Shown here: positions 9,274 to 19,266 of the stretch, piece by piece
Layout: each line of letters starts with the position of its first letter
Numbering within the stretch: the stretch's first letter is position 1
Source of the DNA: Neorhizobium petrolearium
Lineage (GTDB): Bacteria; Pseudomonadota; Alphaproteobacteria; Rhizobiales; Rhizobiaceae
Direction of reading: 5' to 3'
NCBI RefSeq assembly: GCF_017873175.1
Contig: NZ_JAGGJW010000005.1
Location: 248,001-312,000, forward strand
Length of the DNA: 64,000 nt
Translations under genes and position numbers: made by a program
Notes under the pieces: model-generated
What the model was told of the DNA's origin: nothing
The model's database searches: none
The model's input: only the letters and a program-made list of their open reading frames with translations

Positions 9274-11430
9274 ATGATCCAGTCGTCGTCGCCTCCTAAC
9301 GAGCAGGATGGCATCCCTCGTTTCCTCTCGGTCATCTGGGAGCGCCGGAAGGTCATTTTCCTCTGCATGCTCGCCAGCTTCGCCATCGCCGCATTCGGCT
9401 ATTTTCACAGCCCCACGCGATACAAATCCGAGGCAATTCTTGCACTCGACGTCCGCAAACTCCAGGCTTTGCCAACTGAATCCGTGGTTTCGCCTCTGCC
9501 GCAGGAAAGCCCGGTCCTGCGCACTGAGCTTGACATCATAGGATCCAGATTGATGGCCGAAAGGGTTCTCATGAGCCTCCAGAAGGCCACTCCGGTCAAC
9601 GGCCCGCAAGGCAAATACGCCAGCTTGTATAACGAACCGGACTCTCTTCCCAACGATGCTGAAACTCGGAAGATGATCGACGATTTGATGAAGAACGTGC
9701 GCGTCATCAACGACGGGCGATCTTACACCATCTACATTTCCTACTATGCAAGCGACCCGGCTTATGCGGCAATGGTCGCCAATGCCTTTGGCGAAGCTTA
9801 CATCGACTACCAGATCGACCTTCAGACTACCGCGACACGTCGGGTCAGCGAGTGGCTGGGAGAACGCCTTGGTAGCCTGCGCACCAAGCTTGAAGAATCG
9901 GAGAGGGTGGCAACGGAGTTCCGCGAGAAATCGGGCCTGATTGACGCCGGCGGCGTCACGCTGCAGGCGCAGCGACTTTCAGGGCTGAATGTCGAACTGA
10001 CATCCCTGCAGGCAAGGCTTGCCGGGGCGAAAGCCCGTCTTGCAACCGCTTTGGAAGTGCAAAAAAGCGGTGATGGAATCGGTTTGACTGAGGTTCTTTC
10101 ATCACCCACGATTCAGGTCCTGCGTACCGAGCAGGCCCGCGTGATCAGGGCCATTGCGGAAATTGACCAAAGCGGTGCACGCATGAACGCCCAGCTGCCG
10201 CAGCTTTCCTCTCAACTCGCCTCGCTGAAGAAGCAGGTCGAACAGGAGATTGCCCAGATCATCGGCAGCCTGCGCAACGAGATCGAGGTGAATGAAAAAC
10301 AGCAGGAGGAAGTTGAGGCCAAGATCAATGAAGTGCAAGAGGCCATATCCGCAGCCAACATGGCTTTCGTCCAATCCGCTCAACTCGACCGGGAAGCCAC
10401 TGCAAACCGCACGATCTACGAAACCTATCTTACACGTTACAAGCAAACCATCGAACAGGACGGCATTGCTACTGCCGAAGCGAGAATCATCTCGCGTGCC
10501 ATGCCGAGCCGCAGGCCCACCAGCCCGGACGCGACGGTTTGGGGCTTGGCGGGGCTTCTACTGGGAGCGAGCACCGGCCTGGCCGCGGCCTTCGTCCTGA
10601 ACTTCACGGATCGGTCGATAGGATCCATTTCCTCCCTTCAGCAGAGGACAGGCCTCGCCGTAATCGGCCGCATACCACGCGTTCCTTCCAACATGCTCAG
10701 GAATAGCTTCGACAAGTTCAGTAGCGGCGCTGCCGATTTCTACAGCGCCGTAGCGGAGCTTCAGGCGTATATACAGCTGTCCGACGACAGAACCCGTGTC
10801 ATTGCGTTTACATCGTCCACTGATCAAGAAGGCAAGTCGTTCGTCATCGCAAACCTGGCCCGATCACTGGCCCTGAGCGGTGTCAGGCTGGTCGTAATCG
10901 ATGCGGATTTGCGGAATCCGGGGCTTAGCCGCGAGTTCGGAATTCAGCCCTTGCCCAACTTCGGACGCGCAATTGCCCGTGAGATTCCCTTCGATGATGT
11001 CATCCAACACGATAGCTCCTCTTCCGTGGACGTCATTGTCGCGCACGCGGACGCCGCGCCACCGGATTTCATGCTTGGCAACAAGGGATTTGCCGCTCTC
11101 GTCTCGGACATGAGGCAACGCTATGAATTCGTGCTGATCGATGCGCCGTCGGCGTCGCACGATCTTGATCTGCTGCGCATAGCAACCCTCGCGGACACTG
11201 TCGCCTTCGTGGCCAGAAAAGATGCTGCCGACAGTGCAATCATCCAGAATGCGGTCATCAAGCTTCGCGTGGCAGGCAGGCATATCATCGGAATCATTCT
11301 CAACGGTGTACATCGAGAAAAACAGCGGCGCCGGTCACGTTGGATCATGAGCTTCAAGGCCAAAAACCAGGCCATGCAGAAGCCGGCATACAATCCCCGT
11401 CCCCCAATCGCTGTCTCGAATACGAGGTGA
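9274..11430 (+). CDS. Polysaccharide co-polymerase / BY-kinase, ExoP-like
   Basis: The 718-residue inner-membrane protein has an N-terminal Wzz domain with a first membrane segment (VIFLCMLASFAIAAFGYF). A long periplasmic coiled coil and a second membrane segment (VWGLAGLLLGASTGLAAAFVLNF, about 415-437) follow, then a cytoplasmic BY-kinase domain. The kinase shows Walker A TSSTDQEGKS, Walker A' LVVIDADLRNP and Walker B FVLIDAPS. Such proteins set chain length of exported polysaccharide through cyclic autophosphorylation of a C-terminal tyrosine cluster. Here the last 40 residues contain a single Tyr. The ATG at 9274 is preferred to an upstream TTG. It pairs with the export protein that begins five bases after its stop. 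Confidence 0.88.
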   Translation: MIQSSSPPNEQDGIPRFLSVIWERRKVIFLCMLASFAIAAFGYFHSPTRYKSEAILALDVRKLQALPTESVVSPLPQESPVLRTELDIIGSRLMAERVLMSLQKATPVNGPQGKYASLYNEPDSLPNDAETRKMIDDLMKNVRVINDGRSYTIYISYYASDPAYAAMVANAFGEAYIDYQIDLQTTATRRVSEWLGERLGSLRTKLEESERVATEFREKSGLIDAGGVTLQAQRLSGLNVELTSLQARLAGAKARLATALEVQKSGDGIGLTEVLSSPTIQVLRTEQARVIRAIAEIDQSGARMNAQLPQLSSQLASLKKQVEQEIAQIIGSLRNEIEVNEKQQEEVEAKINEVQEAISAANMAFVQSAQLDREATANRTIYETYLTRYKQTIEQDGIATAEARIISRAMPSRRPTSPDATVWGLAGLLLGASTGLAAAFVLNFTDRSIGSISSLQQRTGLAVIGRIPRVPSNMLRNSFDKFSSGAADFYSAVAELQAYIQLSDDRTRVIAFTSSTDQEGKSFVIANLARSLALSGVRLVVIDADLRNPGLSREFGIQPLPNFGRAIAREIPFDDVIQHDSSSSVDVIVAHADAAPPDFMLGNKGFAALVSDMRQRYEFVLIDAPSASHDLDLLRIATLADTVAFVARKDAADSAIIQNAVIKLRVAGRHIIGIILNGVHREKQRRRSRWIMSFKAKNQAMQKPAYNPRPPIAVSNTR

Positions 11431-11435
11431 AGAAC

Positions 11436-12707
11436 ATGCGATTCACGCGTCCCGCCCGACACTCACATCCGCAACGGCGATCCTGGCTCAAGAATACCCT
11501 CCTGCTTCTGATCCTGCTCTTGTCGCCAATGCAAGTGTCGGCCTCGGAGATCTCGGCCTACAAGGTCGCCGTTGGCGATGTGTTGATGATATCCGTCTAT
11601 GGGGATAGCGGCCTGACGGGCCTTTTCCCGGTCAGCGTGGAAGGCACTATCGGCTATCCTATCCTCGGCAACGTCGAGGTCGTTGACAAGACCGTTGACC
11701 AGATCGGCACCCAGATCGGCCAGGATCTCGCAAAGCACTTGGCCAATCTGTCGGTTGCCGTCGCCGTGAAGGAATATGCGCCGATCTTCATTGTCGGCGA
11801 TGTTCAGAAACCCGGAAAATACGAATACCGCCCCGGCATGACCGTGCTGGAACTGTTTGCACTCGGCGGTGGATTGCGCGAGCCGACGGCACGGGCGGAC
11901 ATGTCCGGCGTCCAGCTCATTTCCGCGCAGCAGGAATACGAGGATATGTCACTGCAGTTGCTGTCCCAGGACGTCAAGCGTGTTCGACTGGAGGCAGAGC
12001 TGAACGATACTGAGTTCGAGTATAAAACCAACGAAATCGGATTAACCAGGGATCCTGCCGTCGTTCAGAAGATCGTCGATGCGGAGCGAAGCCTTTACAA
12101 GCTCCGGCTGTCGGTCATGCGGGACGAAAAGACCAACCTGGAAGGGCAGCGGCAGAACTTTATCCAGGAAATCGAGACACTCGAAAAGAGCGCGTCCCTG
12201 CGCAACGAGCAGTTCCGCCTTCTGGGTCTCGATGTCAATGCGTCCGAGGAGCTTGTGACACGGGGAGCTGCCTCCCAGGCGGCGCTCAGGGAGCGTCAAC
12301 GTGAGTTGCTCGCGATGAACCAGCAATTGCTCGAATCAAGCTCCTTCCTTGCCCGCGCGCAGCAGAACAAGAATGAGGTCGAGCGACGAATTCTCGAACT
12401 CCAGAGCAAACGGCACAATGACGCGGCCACTGAATTGAGGGAGATCGAGCTCGACATGATCCGGCTGCAGAAAAAAATCGCCTTCAGTTTGCAGACAATC
12501 GCCGAGATCGGCGCGACGGCAAGGCGCGTCAGCAGTCTCGAAGACATGATTGAGACGAAATTCTCGGTCGTACGTCCGGTCAGCGGCGAATACAGGGAAA
12601 TGCCGGCGGGGGAGCATACGCGCATACAGGCCGGCGATGTCATTCGCGTAAGCCTTGCTCCATCCGGCTCTCTCTCCGCCTCAAAGGGTATCGCAAAGAT
12701 GAACTGA
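11436..12707 (+). CDS. Outer-membrane polysaccharide export protein (OPX), ExoF-like
   Basis: The product (423 residues) has an N-terminal signal sequence (WLKNTLLLLILLLSPMQVSA), then the polysaccharide-export domain (YKVAVGDVLMISVYGDSGLTGLFPVSVEGTIGYPILGNVEV) and an SLBB-like segment (APIFIVGDVQKPGKYEYRPGMTVLELFALGGGL). A coiled-coil C-terminal half and a second short beta-grasp-like part near the end (ITRIQAGDVIRVSL-type) follow. No lipobox Cys is present, as in ExoF rather than Wza. It would form the periplasmic/outer-membrane exit for the polymer handled by the BY-kinase partner. GAGGTGAAG lies just upstream of the ATG at 11436, which fixes the start. Confidence 0.85.
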   Translation: MRFTRPARHSHPQRRSWLKNTLLLLILLLSPMQVSASEISAYKVAVGDVLMISVYGDSGLTGLFPVSVEGTIGYPILGNVEVVDKTVDQIGTQIGQDLAKHLANLSVAVAVKEYAPIFIVGDVQKPGKYEYRPGMTVLELFALGGGLREPTARADMSGVQLISAQQEYEDMSLQLLSQDVKRVRLEAELNDTEFEYKTNEIGLTRDPAVVQKIVDAERSLYKLRLSVMRDEKTNLEGQRQNFIQEIETLEKSASLRNEQFRLLGLDVNASEELVTRGAASQAALRERQRELLAMNQQLLESSSFLARAQQNKNEVERRILELQSKRHNDAATELREIELDMIRLQKKIAFSLQTIAEIGATARRVSSLEDMIETKFSVVRPVSGEYREMPAGEHTRIQAGDVIRVSLAPSGSLSASKGIAKMN

Positions 12708-12901
12708 AAGAGCTCCGCGTCCTTTGCGCATCCTCCGGATGCGTGCGCTGTGTCTGCGTCGCGGGCGCTCACGGCCAGGCTCTCAGGCCTGATCGGGAGC
12801 GCTCTTCGCATTTTCCTGCCCTCTCAGACACCAGTCCGATCCGGCTTATGAGGGATGCCTGGAGCACGTCCTTCGGTCAAAAACGCCTGACGGAGTTTGG
12901 G

Positions 12902-13183
12902 ATGGAACCGACAATTAACGCCCTTGGATATCGCATGGTTGGACAGGATGCGCTCATCATCATGAGCGACGGCAAAAGCTGCCAACCCGTCCAGATCTCA
13001 CGCGATGCCTTGACAGGCATCCAATCCCCTCCCCGGTGTGATGCTACCCGGCTTGCACAATATCTCGATGTCTTCGCCGAGATCGCAACCCGAAAGATCG
13101 AAACCGAAAAGGCTGCATTCGACGGACGCATATGGATCACTGGTGACGACGTGCGGGCCTGGCGTTCGCTTAACAGGAAATGA
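12902..13183 (+). CDS. Hypothetical protein, weakly DUF1488-like
   Basis: This 93-residue protein starts at an ATG with GGAG seven bases upstream. It has no membrane segment or signal. The pattern is a short beta-rich N-terminus (YRMVGQDALIIMSDGKSCQPVQISRDAL) followed by a helix (RLAQYLDVFAEIATRKIETEKAAF) and RIWITGDDVRAW. It is loosely reminiscent of DUF1488 proteins common in rhizobia. Function is unknown. It lies 194 bases after the export gene and may be transcribed separately. A longer reading from 12743 has no better start. Confidence 0.5.
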   Translation: MEPTINALGYRMVGQDALIIMSDGKSCQPVQISRDALTGIQSPPRCDATRLAQYLDVFAEIATRKIETEKAAFDGRIWITGDDVRAWRSLNRK

Positions 13184-13888
13184 ACGAAGGGCCGAGGTGC
13201 CCAAGCTCCCCGCCATACGGCCGTTGGTGTCGGCTGCCGCCTTGCACTTATGGGCGCGACCTCACTGAACGGCTTCGAGACAATCCGTCAGGGATAACGA
13301 AATGTTCAACGCCTATACTTCTAATAGACGAATTGAATGAGAATGCTATTCGGCGCCTTCTTTGATTGCCCGCGCCCCCATTCCTTGCGGGTACCCGGTA
13401 CTACGGCCGTACCACGGGTGGGCTCGCTCTAACCCCCGGAGCGAGCCCGTCATCCGCCGTACATTCGGCAATGCCGTGTAACGATGGGTGTAGATGAATT
13501 CTCACGCCTCCGCGGTCCGAAATTGAGCGCGATATCTCCGCCAAACAATTCTTAATGAGCTACGATTACGGATCTGGAACCGCGGACCATTCATGACTGC
13601 TCATAAAGTCACAAACGGTCCGAGGCGTCCCCTCGTATGAGCCGAATGTCGTAGAACTGCCGGAGAAGCAAGGCTCAAGCGCCTGGGGCCATCGATCGAA
13701 GGATTTTCAACTGACGCGGCTGAAGCGTCAATTTACGGAAAATACTCCCTGCGAGAGAAAGCTGTGGATTTTCGCTGTAAGGCACCAATCGCACGGCTTA
13801 AGCGCAAAACGTAGCATACCGACAGATTTCACGACGCTGGACGGTATCCGCTCCCCGTCGAAGAGACTCGGCGAGGAGCGATAAAGGC
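13184..13888. other. 705-base intergenic region with structured RNA-like segment
   Basis: No coding frame here has a convincing start and composition. The region separates the plus-strand polysaccharide locus from the minus-strand sulfatase island. It contains two adjacent strong hairpins at 13393-13448 (separate entry); the rest shows nothing I recognise. Confidence 0.45.
13393..13448. other. Two adjacent strong hairpins
   Basis: The first hairpin pairs ACCCGGTAC (13393-13401) with GTACCACGGGT (13409-13419) with a two-base bulge. The second pairs GGGCTCGCT (13420-13428) perfectly with AGCGAGCCC (13440-13448) around a C-rich loop. Neither is followed by a T tract on either strand, so a simple intrinsic terminator is unlikely. 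A structured RNA or protein-binding site is possible. Confidence 0.4.
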
Positions 13889-14866
13889 TCAAGCGCCGGT
13901 AAACAGGTCAGCCGTGTAGAATTGCTCTGGCGGCAGCGGATCTTTCACCGTGCCGAATTCCTGGAACATCTTGTTGAAGTCCGACAGCCACTTGTTGACG
14001 GTGCCGTCCTTGGTGAAGTCGTCCAGTTCCTTGGCTGTCAGCATCTTGCGGCTGCGGGCAACCTTCTCGGTGGCATCAGCCGGCGCGTTGAGGAAGGCCG
14101 TGGTGATCTGGATGGACCTCTCGAGGTTGGCGGCGCGATAGTCCATCGCCTTCTTCATGACGCGCAGGAATGTCTTCACGAGGTCCGGATTCTCCTGGAC
14201 GATCTCGTTGCGTGCGACGAATGTGTTGATGAACGAGGTCTGCGGGTAGAAATCCTGGTTCGATGCCAGCTCCTTCATGTCCGGCACGCGTGGCTTGATC
14301 GTGTCGATCAGCGGATACCAGATGCCGGCGCCGTCGATCTGCTTCGACGTGAAGGCGGAGACAACCGTCGCCGGGTCCATCGGCACGACCTGGATGTCGC
14401 CGATCGTCATGCCGGCCTTGGTCAGCGCCATGCGCAGGATCATGTCGCCGGACGTCCCCTGGGGAACGCCTACCTTCTTGCCTTTGAGATCGGCAATCGA
14501 GTTGATCCCGGACTGCGCGATGACACGGTCGGAGAAGCCGATGTCGTTGACGCCGACCACCTTGGCGCGGCCGCTCGCCGGCAGCCACAAGGCCCCCGGA
14601 CCGATCGTGCCGAAGTTCAGGCTGCCAGCGCCCATAGCCTGGATCTGGATCGGACCGTTGGTGAACACCTTCACCGACGGCGTGATGCCTTCGGCTTCCC
14701 ACAGTTTCTGGTCCTCGGCGATCGCCAGCACACTGGCATTCGGGAAGTCGGCAATATAGCCGATGGTCATGTCCGCGGATTGGGCACGCGCCCTTCCGCC
14801 GATCGAAAACGCAGTCGCGGCAGTGATCGCCGCTGTCGCCTTGATCAGATTTCGTCTCGTCAGCAT
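13889..14866 (-). CDS. ABC substrate-binding protein, nitrate/sulfonate/taurine type
   Basis: This 325-residue periplasmic binding protein has a twin-arginine-like signal (TRRNLIKATAAITAATAFSIGGRARA). Its mature domain opens MTIGYIADFPNASVLAIAEDQKLWEAEGI, typical of the SsuA/TauA/NrtA group. It would capture a small anionic ligand for the adjacent permease and ATPase. The second of two close ATGs (14866) is chosen because GGAGGAG sits at proper distance from it and too near the first (14872). It is the last gene of the operon sulfatase - permease - ATPase - binding protein. With a sulfatase leading the operon, a sulfate ester or sulfonate is the likely ligand (inference). Confidence 0.85.
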   Translation of the reverse strand: MLTRRNLIKATAAITAATAFSIGGRARAQSADMTIGYIADFPNASVLAIAEDQKLWEAEGITPSVKVFTNGPIQIQAMGAGSLNFGTIGPGALWLPASGRAKVVGVNDIGFSDRVIAQSGINSIADLKGKKVGVPQGTSGDMILRMALTKAGMTIGDIQVVPMDPATVVSAFTSKQIDGAGIWYPLIDTIKPRVPDMKELASNQDFYPQTSFINTFVARNEIVQENPDLVKTFLRVMKKAMDYRAANLERSIQITTAFLNAPADATEKVARSRKMLTAKELDDFTKDGTVNKWLSDFNKMFQEFGTVKDPLPPEQFYTADLFTGA

Positions 14867-14907
14867 GTTCATCTCCTCCTTGTGACAGCCGATGATATGG
14901 CAGTGTT

Positions 14908-15678
14908 TCAGGCCGCGGCCGGGTGATAGACTGATCGCCAGACCTCGTTGCGCAATGTCGAAAATTCCGGCGAAAGGCGCATCTCCTCGGTGCGCGGATA
15001 GGGCAGATCGACCGGGATGATCCTGTGAAGCCTGCCCGGACGGGCGGCCATGACGACGACGCGGCTCGCCAGATAGACCGCCTCGTCGACATCATGGGTG
15101 ATGAAGATCACCGTGCGCCGCTCCTTGCTCCAGGTCGCCAGCAGCTGATCCTGAAGCTGGACGCGGGTCAAAGCATCCAGTGCCCCGAAAGGCTCATCCA
15201 TGAGCAAGATCTTCGGGTTGACGGCATAGGCACGCGCGATCGCGCAACGCTGTTTCATGCCACCCGACAACGTCTTCGGCAGCGAGTCCGCAAAATCGCT
15301 CAAGCCGACGAGCCCGATGAAGTGGTCGGCGATCCTGCGGCGATCCGCCTTGGGGTGCCTGGCAATCTGCAGGCCGAACTCGACATTCTCGCGAACCGTC
15401 AGCCAGGGGAAAAGCGCATATTGCTGGAATATGACGCCACGTTCGGGTCCCGGCCCTTTCACCGGCACATTGTCGACGAGCACCTGGCCCGAGGACGGCG
15501 CCGTCAAGCCGGCGGCGATGTTCATGGCGGTCGACTTGCCGCAGCCGGACGGGCCTACCACGGTGATGAATTCGCCGTCTTCGATATCGAGATTGAGGCC
15601 CTGCAACGCGTTGAAGGACGTCTGACCGGCAATGTTGAACGTCTTCGTGACGTTCTGGAACGAAATCTTGATGCTCAT
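14908..15678 (-). CDS. ABC transporter ATPase, SsuB/TauB-like
   Basis: The 256-residue protein has all nucleotide-binding motifs: Walker [11 protein letters not shown]-loop FQQYALFPW, signature LSGGMKQR, Walker [13 protein letters not shown] and H-loop FITHDVDEA. The closest general type is the nitrate/sulfonate/taurine importer ATPase. Its start overlaps the stop of the permease gene by four bases, so the two are translationally coupled. It energises uptake together with the permease at 15675 and the binding protein at 13889. Confidence 0.9.
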   Translation of the reverse strand: MSIKISFQNVTKTFNIAGQTSFNALQGLNLDIEDGEFITVVGPSGCGKSTAMNIAAGLTAPSSGQVLVDNVPVKGPGPERGVIFQQYALFPWLTVRENVEFGLQIARHPKADRRRIADHFIGLVGLSDFADSLPKTLSGGMKQRCAIARAYAVNPKILLMDEPFGALDALTRVQLQDQLLATWSKERRTVIFITHDVDEAVYLASRVVVMAARPGRLHRIIPVDLPYPRTEEMRLSPEFSTLRNEVWRSVYHPAAA

Positions 15679-16487
15679 AGCTTTTCCTGCCAGGCGGTCA
15701 GCACGTTATCGAGTGCCATGACGATCCGGTCCATGATGAGGCCGAGGACGCCGATCGCGATGAGGCTGACGAAGATTGTCGGAAGGTCGTAATAGAGCTG
15801 CGCCTGCTGCATGCGGAAACCGAGGCCGGACTGTGCCGCGATGAGTTCTGCCGCGACCACCGTCGCCCAGGACGAACCGAGGCCGATGCGGACGCCGACC
15901 ATGATATAGGGCAGCGATGCCGGCACGATGACCCGACGGAAGATGGTGAAGTCGTTGGCGCCGAGAACACGGGCGGCGTTGATCAGCGTCTTGTCCACGT
16001 TGACGACCCCCTGGTAGGTCGCGACGACGCTCGATAGAAACGATGCCAGGAAGATGACGAAGATCTTCGGCGTCTCGTCGATGCCCATGGTGACGATCGC
16101 CAGCGGGATGATGGCGAGCGGCGGGATCGTGCGGAAGAACTGCACATAGGGCTCGATAATGCCGCGGGCGATGCGGTACCAGCCCATCAGGAAGCCGATG
16201 GGGATCGCCACGGCGATGCCGAGCGCAAAGCCGGTGAAGACGCGGCCGAGGCTTGCCAATGCATCGGACCAGAGAAGCCCGTTCTGCGCTTGAATGACCG
16301 CCTGCCTGGCAACCGCAAGCGGTGTCGGCAGGCCGACGACGCCCTGTGCGGTCACGATCGCCCAGAGAAGGATTCCGACAACAACAGCGGCGATATTGAT
16401 CGCCAGCATGCCCATCGGACGCGACAGCAGGGACGGCCGCTGTGCGGGTCCCGGCTTTTCCTCGGTCGTTGAAATTGACAAGGTCAT
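15675..16487 (-). CDS. ABC transporter permease, SsuC/TauC-like
   Basis: This 270-residue integral membrane protein has about six hydrophobic segments and the BPD_transp_1 EAA loop region ([49 protein letters not shown]), characteristic of sulfonate/nitrate/taurine permeases. The ATG at 16487 has GAGGGAG upstream and is preferred to an upstream in-frame ATG at 16541 that lies inside the preceding sulfatase gene. The 43-base gap to the sulfatase gene supports one operon. Confidence 0.88.
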   Translation of the reverse strand: MTLSISTTEEKPGPAQRPSLLSRPMGMLAINIAAVVVGILLWAIVTAQGVVGLPTPLAVARQAVIQAQNGLLWSDALASLGRVFTGFALGIAVAIPIGFLMGWYRIARGIIEPYVQFFRTIPPLAIIPLAIVTMGIDETPKIFVIFLASFLSSVVATYQGVVNVDKTLINAARVLGANDFTIFRRVIVPASLPYIMVGVRIGLGSSWATVVAAELIAAQSGLGFRMQQAQLYYDLPTIFVSLIAIGVLGLIMDRIVMALDNVLTAWQEKL

Positions 16488-16530
16488 GACTCCCTCACGA
16501 AAGCTTGTCCGGTTCGCGAATATCGATGGC

Positions 16531-17967
16531 TCATCGGGCACCGGCCATGACGTCGCGCGTCTTGAAATTCGACTCGATCAGCCAGTCGCGCATCACGTCC
16601 AGAAGCTCCCGCTTCTTTTCGGCATAGGCCGGATCACTCCAGAGGTTCTTCACCTCCTTCGGGTCGCTTTCGAGATCGAAAAGCTGCCCGTCGGATGAGC
16701 CTTTGAAATGCACGAGCTTCCATCGGTCGCTTCTGACGCCGGTCATGAATTCCACGCCGCCGGCCATCGCCACATCACCGATCTGCTCGCAGAAGACATG
16801 GGCGCGCGGCGTCCAGTCCTTGCCTTCCAGCGCCGGCTTGAGGCTCTGCGCTTCGAAGGATTTCGGCGGCGTGATGCCTGCATATTCAAGGATCGTTGGG
16901 CCGAGGTCGAAGAGCTGGCAGAGCCCGTCGATCGAGCGGCCGCCCTCGAACCGGTTTGCCGTCGACCAGATGACCGTCGGCACGCGCGTGACGATATCGT
17001 ACATCGACCACTTCTGGATCAGGCCGTGTTCGCCAAGGCACTCGCCGTGGTCGGACGTGAAGATGACGATCGCATCCTCCAGGTAACCGCGGGCCTTGAG
17101 CGCCTCGAGCAGTTCGCCGACCTTCTCGTCGATCAGCGTGACATTGCCGAGGTAGTGCGCCCAAAGCCGCTGCATCTGGTCCGGCGTCGGATCGAGGTTC
17201 CAGACGACGGAATCATGATCGACCTCGACGTCATGCCGGCGCTTGTCCTTCAGCTCCTGATGAAGCGAGTCCAGTTCTTCCTTCGCCGGCTTCGGCAGCG
17301 GCAGGTCGTTGCGTTTCAGATAGGGCTCCGAATAACGGGCCGGCGGATCGAACGGCGGATGCGGTCCCGGGAAGCCGACCTGCAGGAACAGCGGTTCGGT
17401 CGGAGGATAGGTATCCACCCACCACTTCGCCATGTTTCCGACGAACGCGTCGGCATGCAGCTCTTCGGGTAATTCCCAGTCGAAGCAGCCGAGCCGGTCG
17501 CGGTAGTCGTCGAGCTTGCGGTAGAGTTCGCGCTGCTGCTTGACGAGGCCATTGGCGGCAAGCGCCTTGTCCCATTCATCGAAATACCAGCGGCCTTCCA
17601 TGTAGCGGTCCTTGTTTTCCACCACATAACGTTCATGGAAACCGGAATCCGAATTGTAGGGGATGGTGTGCATCTTGCCGACGTTGACGCAGCGATAACC
17701 CGCATCCCGAAGCTGTTCGACCCAGGTCTGCTGCCATTTCTGACCGTTCGCCAGAACGCCCGTCGTATGCGGATAGTAGCCGGTGAAAAGGCTCGCACGA
17801 GACGGAACGCAGCTCGGCGCAGTGATATGGCAATTGGTCAGCGCCACGCCCTTCTCTACGAGAGCATCGATATTAGGCGTCACCGCATAGGGGAATCCGA
17901 GCGCCGCGATCGAATCGTAGCGCTGCTGATCCGTCATGATCAGAATGATGTTTGGCCTTTCAGCCAT
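16531..17967 (-). CDS. Cytoplasmic Cys-type sulfatase (sulfatase 1)
   Basis: The 478-residue protein belongs to the alkaline-phosphatase-like sulfatase fold. It has the N-terminal metal motif [21 protein letters not shown], the formylglycine core [11 protein letters not shown] with Cys53, and the later metal motif [16 protein letters not shown]. Cys53 would be oxidised to formylglycine by the FGE encoded at 24120-25073. There is no signal peptide, so it should act in the cytoplasm on an imported sulfate ester. The start at 17967 has AGGAG upstream. It leads the operon with the SsuABC-like importer and is divergent from a LacI regulator. It resembles sulfatase 2 (19267-20763). The substrate is not readable; choline-, aryl- or sugar-sulfate are all possible. 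Confidence 0.88.
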   Translation of the reverse strand: MAERPNIILIMTDQQRYDSIAALGFPYAVTPNIDALVEKGVALTNCHITAPSCVPSRASLFTGYYPHTTGVLANGQKWQQTWVEQLRDAGYRCVNVGKMHTIPYNSDSGFHERYVVENKDRYMEGRWYFDEWDKALAANGLVKQQRELYRKLDDYRDRLGCFDWELPEELHADAFVGNMAKWWVDTYPPTEPLFLQVGFPGPHPPFDPPARYSEPYLKRNDLPLPKPAKEELDSLHQELKDKRRHDVEVDHDSVVWNLDPTPDQMQRLWAHYLGNVTLIDEKVGELLEALKARGYLEDAIVIFTSDHGECLGEHGLIQKWSMYDIVTRVPTVIWSTANRFEGGRSIDGLCQLFDLGPTILEYAGITPPKSFEAQSLKPALEGKDWTPRAHVFCEQIGDVAMAGGVEFMTGVRSDRWKLVHFKGSSDGQLFDLESDPKEVKNLWSDPAYAEKKRELLDVMRDWLIESNFKTRDVMAGAR

Positions 17968-18077
17968 ATGACCTGCTCCTCCACGCCACCGATTTCGGCT
18001 GGCGCCAATCATTTCGGGCGAAAGAAACTGGTTTTGCCCCTCTTCCGCTTGCCTCACCATCAAAACGATGGCACAAA

Positions 18078-18089
18078 GTTAACGGTAAC
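18078..18089. promoter_or_regulatory. Candidate LacI-type operator between sulfatase 1 and its LacI regulator
   Basis: GTTAACGGTAAC is a CG-centred near-palindrome (10 of 12 positions symmetric: GTTAnCGnTAAC), the usual form of LacI-family operators. It lies 41 bases before the regulator start and about 115 before the divergent sulfatase start, so one site could control both. Binding is inferred. Confidence 0.45.
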
Positions 18090-18124
18090 GCAACGATCAC
18101 TCACACGTTTTTTTGGGCTCCGGA

Positions 18125-19171
18125 ATGAACATGGGCATTGCTGACAAAGAGACGCGCAACGTCCCGACCCTTGCCTCGATTGCGGAGCGGGTGGGCGTTT
18201 CGGTCAACACGGTCTCGCGGGCGCTGCGCGCTCCGAATACGGTACGGGTCGAGCTTCGCCGCCGTATCAACGCGGCGATGGAAGAGCTGAACTACGTGCC
18301 GAACCGGCTTGCCGGGGGCCTCTCGGGAACACGCTCGGATATCGTCGGCGTTGTCGTCACCTCGCTCTATTATTCGGAATTCGCCAGTATCGTCGACACG
18401 CTGCAGTCGGCCCTGCTGGAGCAGGATCTCCAGGTGATGCTGGCCAATACCAGATATAATCCCGACCAGGAGGTACGCCTGGTCCGCTCGATACTCAGTT
18501 GGAGGCCGGCGGCGGTCGCCATCATCGGCGTCGACCATCCCCCGAAGGTGGTGGAACTCCTGAAGGCCTCAGGCATCCCGATCATCGAGATGTGGGACGT
18601 CGGAGGCGAGGTAATCGATACGGCGGTCGGCATGGATCACGCGAGCATCGGCGCGGCACAGGCCACCCATCTGATCGCTGAAGGCTATGCGCGCCTGGCG
18701 TTTGTCGGCAGCCTTCGCGAAAACGACAGACGCGCGCAGAAGCGGTTACGCGGCGCTGAAACCGCGGTTGTCGCGGCAGGGCTTCCCGAAATCGTGAGGC
18801 TTACCACCCAGCAGAACGGCAGCCCCGATCTCGGAGAGCGCCTGACCCACGAATTGCTGGAGCAGCATCCCGAGGTCGACGCCATTGTCTGCAACAGCGA
18901 TGTCGTCGCATTTGGCGCGTTGCGGGCGCTCAAGAGAAGCGGCAGGCGGATACCAGGTGAAATCGGCGTCCTCGGGTTCGGAGACAACGAAGCATCAAGC
19001 TGCGTCAGCCCGTCTCTCACGACAGTCCGCCCCGATCGTGAGCGTATCGGCAAGCTGACCGCGGAAGCGATCCTTGCACGGATCAATGATGGAGCACCGA
19101 AGACGACAGTTGTCGATTGGGAGCTTATCATCCGTGAAAGCACCCGGCGGCGGGACTCTCAAAATCAGTGA
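18125..19171 (+). CDS. LacI-family transcriptional regulator (LacI-1)
   Basis: This 348-residue protein has an N-terminal LacI HTH (PTLASIAERVGVSVNTVSRALRAPNTVRVELRRRI), the hinge YVPNRLAGGLSG, and a periplasmic-binding-like effector domain. It is divergent from sulfatase 1 and its importer, so it most likely represses that operon until a substrate-derived inducer is bound. ATG 18125 is taken as start; a TTG at 18113 and an ATG at 18131 are alternatives. A palindromic operator candidate sits just upstream. Its 3' end converges on sulfatase 2 with a 95-base gap. Confidence 0.87.
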   Translation: MNMGIADKETRNVPTLASIAERVGVSVNTVSRALRAPNTVRVELRRRINAAMEELNYVPNRLAGGLSGTRSDIVGVVVTSLYYSEFASIVDTLQSALLEQDLQVMLANTRYNPDQEVRLVRSILSWRPAAVAIIGVDHPPKVVELLKASGIPIIEMWDVGGEVIDTAVGMDHASIGAAQATHLIAEGYARLAFVGSLRENDRRAQKRLRGAETAVVAAGLPEIVRLTTQQNGSPDLGERLTHELLEQHPEVDAIVCNSDVVAFGALRALKRSGRRIPGEIGVLGFGDNEASSCVSPSLTTVRPDRERIGKLTAEAILARINDGAPKTTVVDWELIIRESTRRRDSQNQ

Positions 19172-19266
19172 GGGCTCGCCTGTCATAGTGGCGGCAAAAC
19201 CTGCCTGTGCACAGCTTGCCCTCATGAAGGTGTGGCGTGGGTATCGCGCATGGCCGCCTCTGAAAG

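Noticed and set aside
12721-12750. Hairpin CGCATCC-TCC-GGATGCG as a terminator after the export gene
   Set aside because: The stem is short and there is no T tract on either strand.
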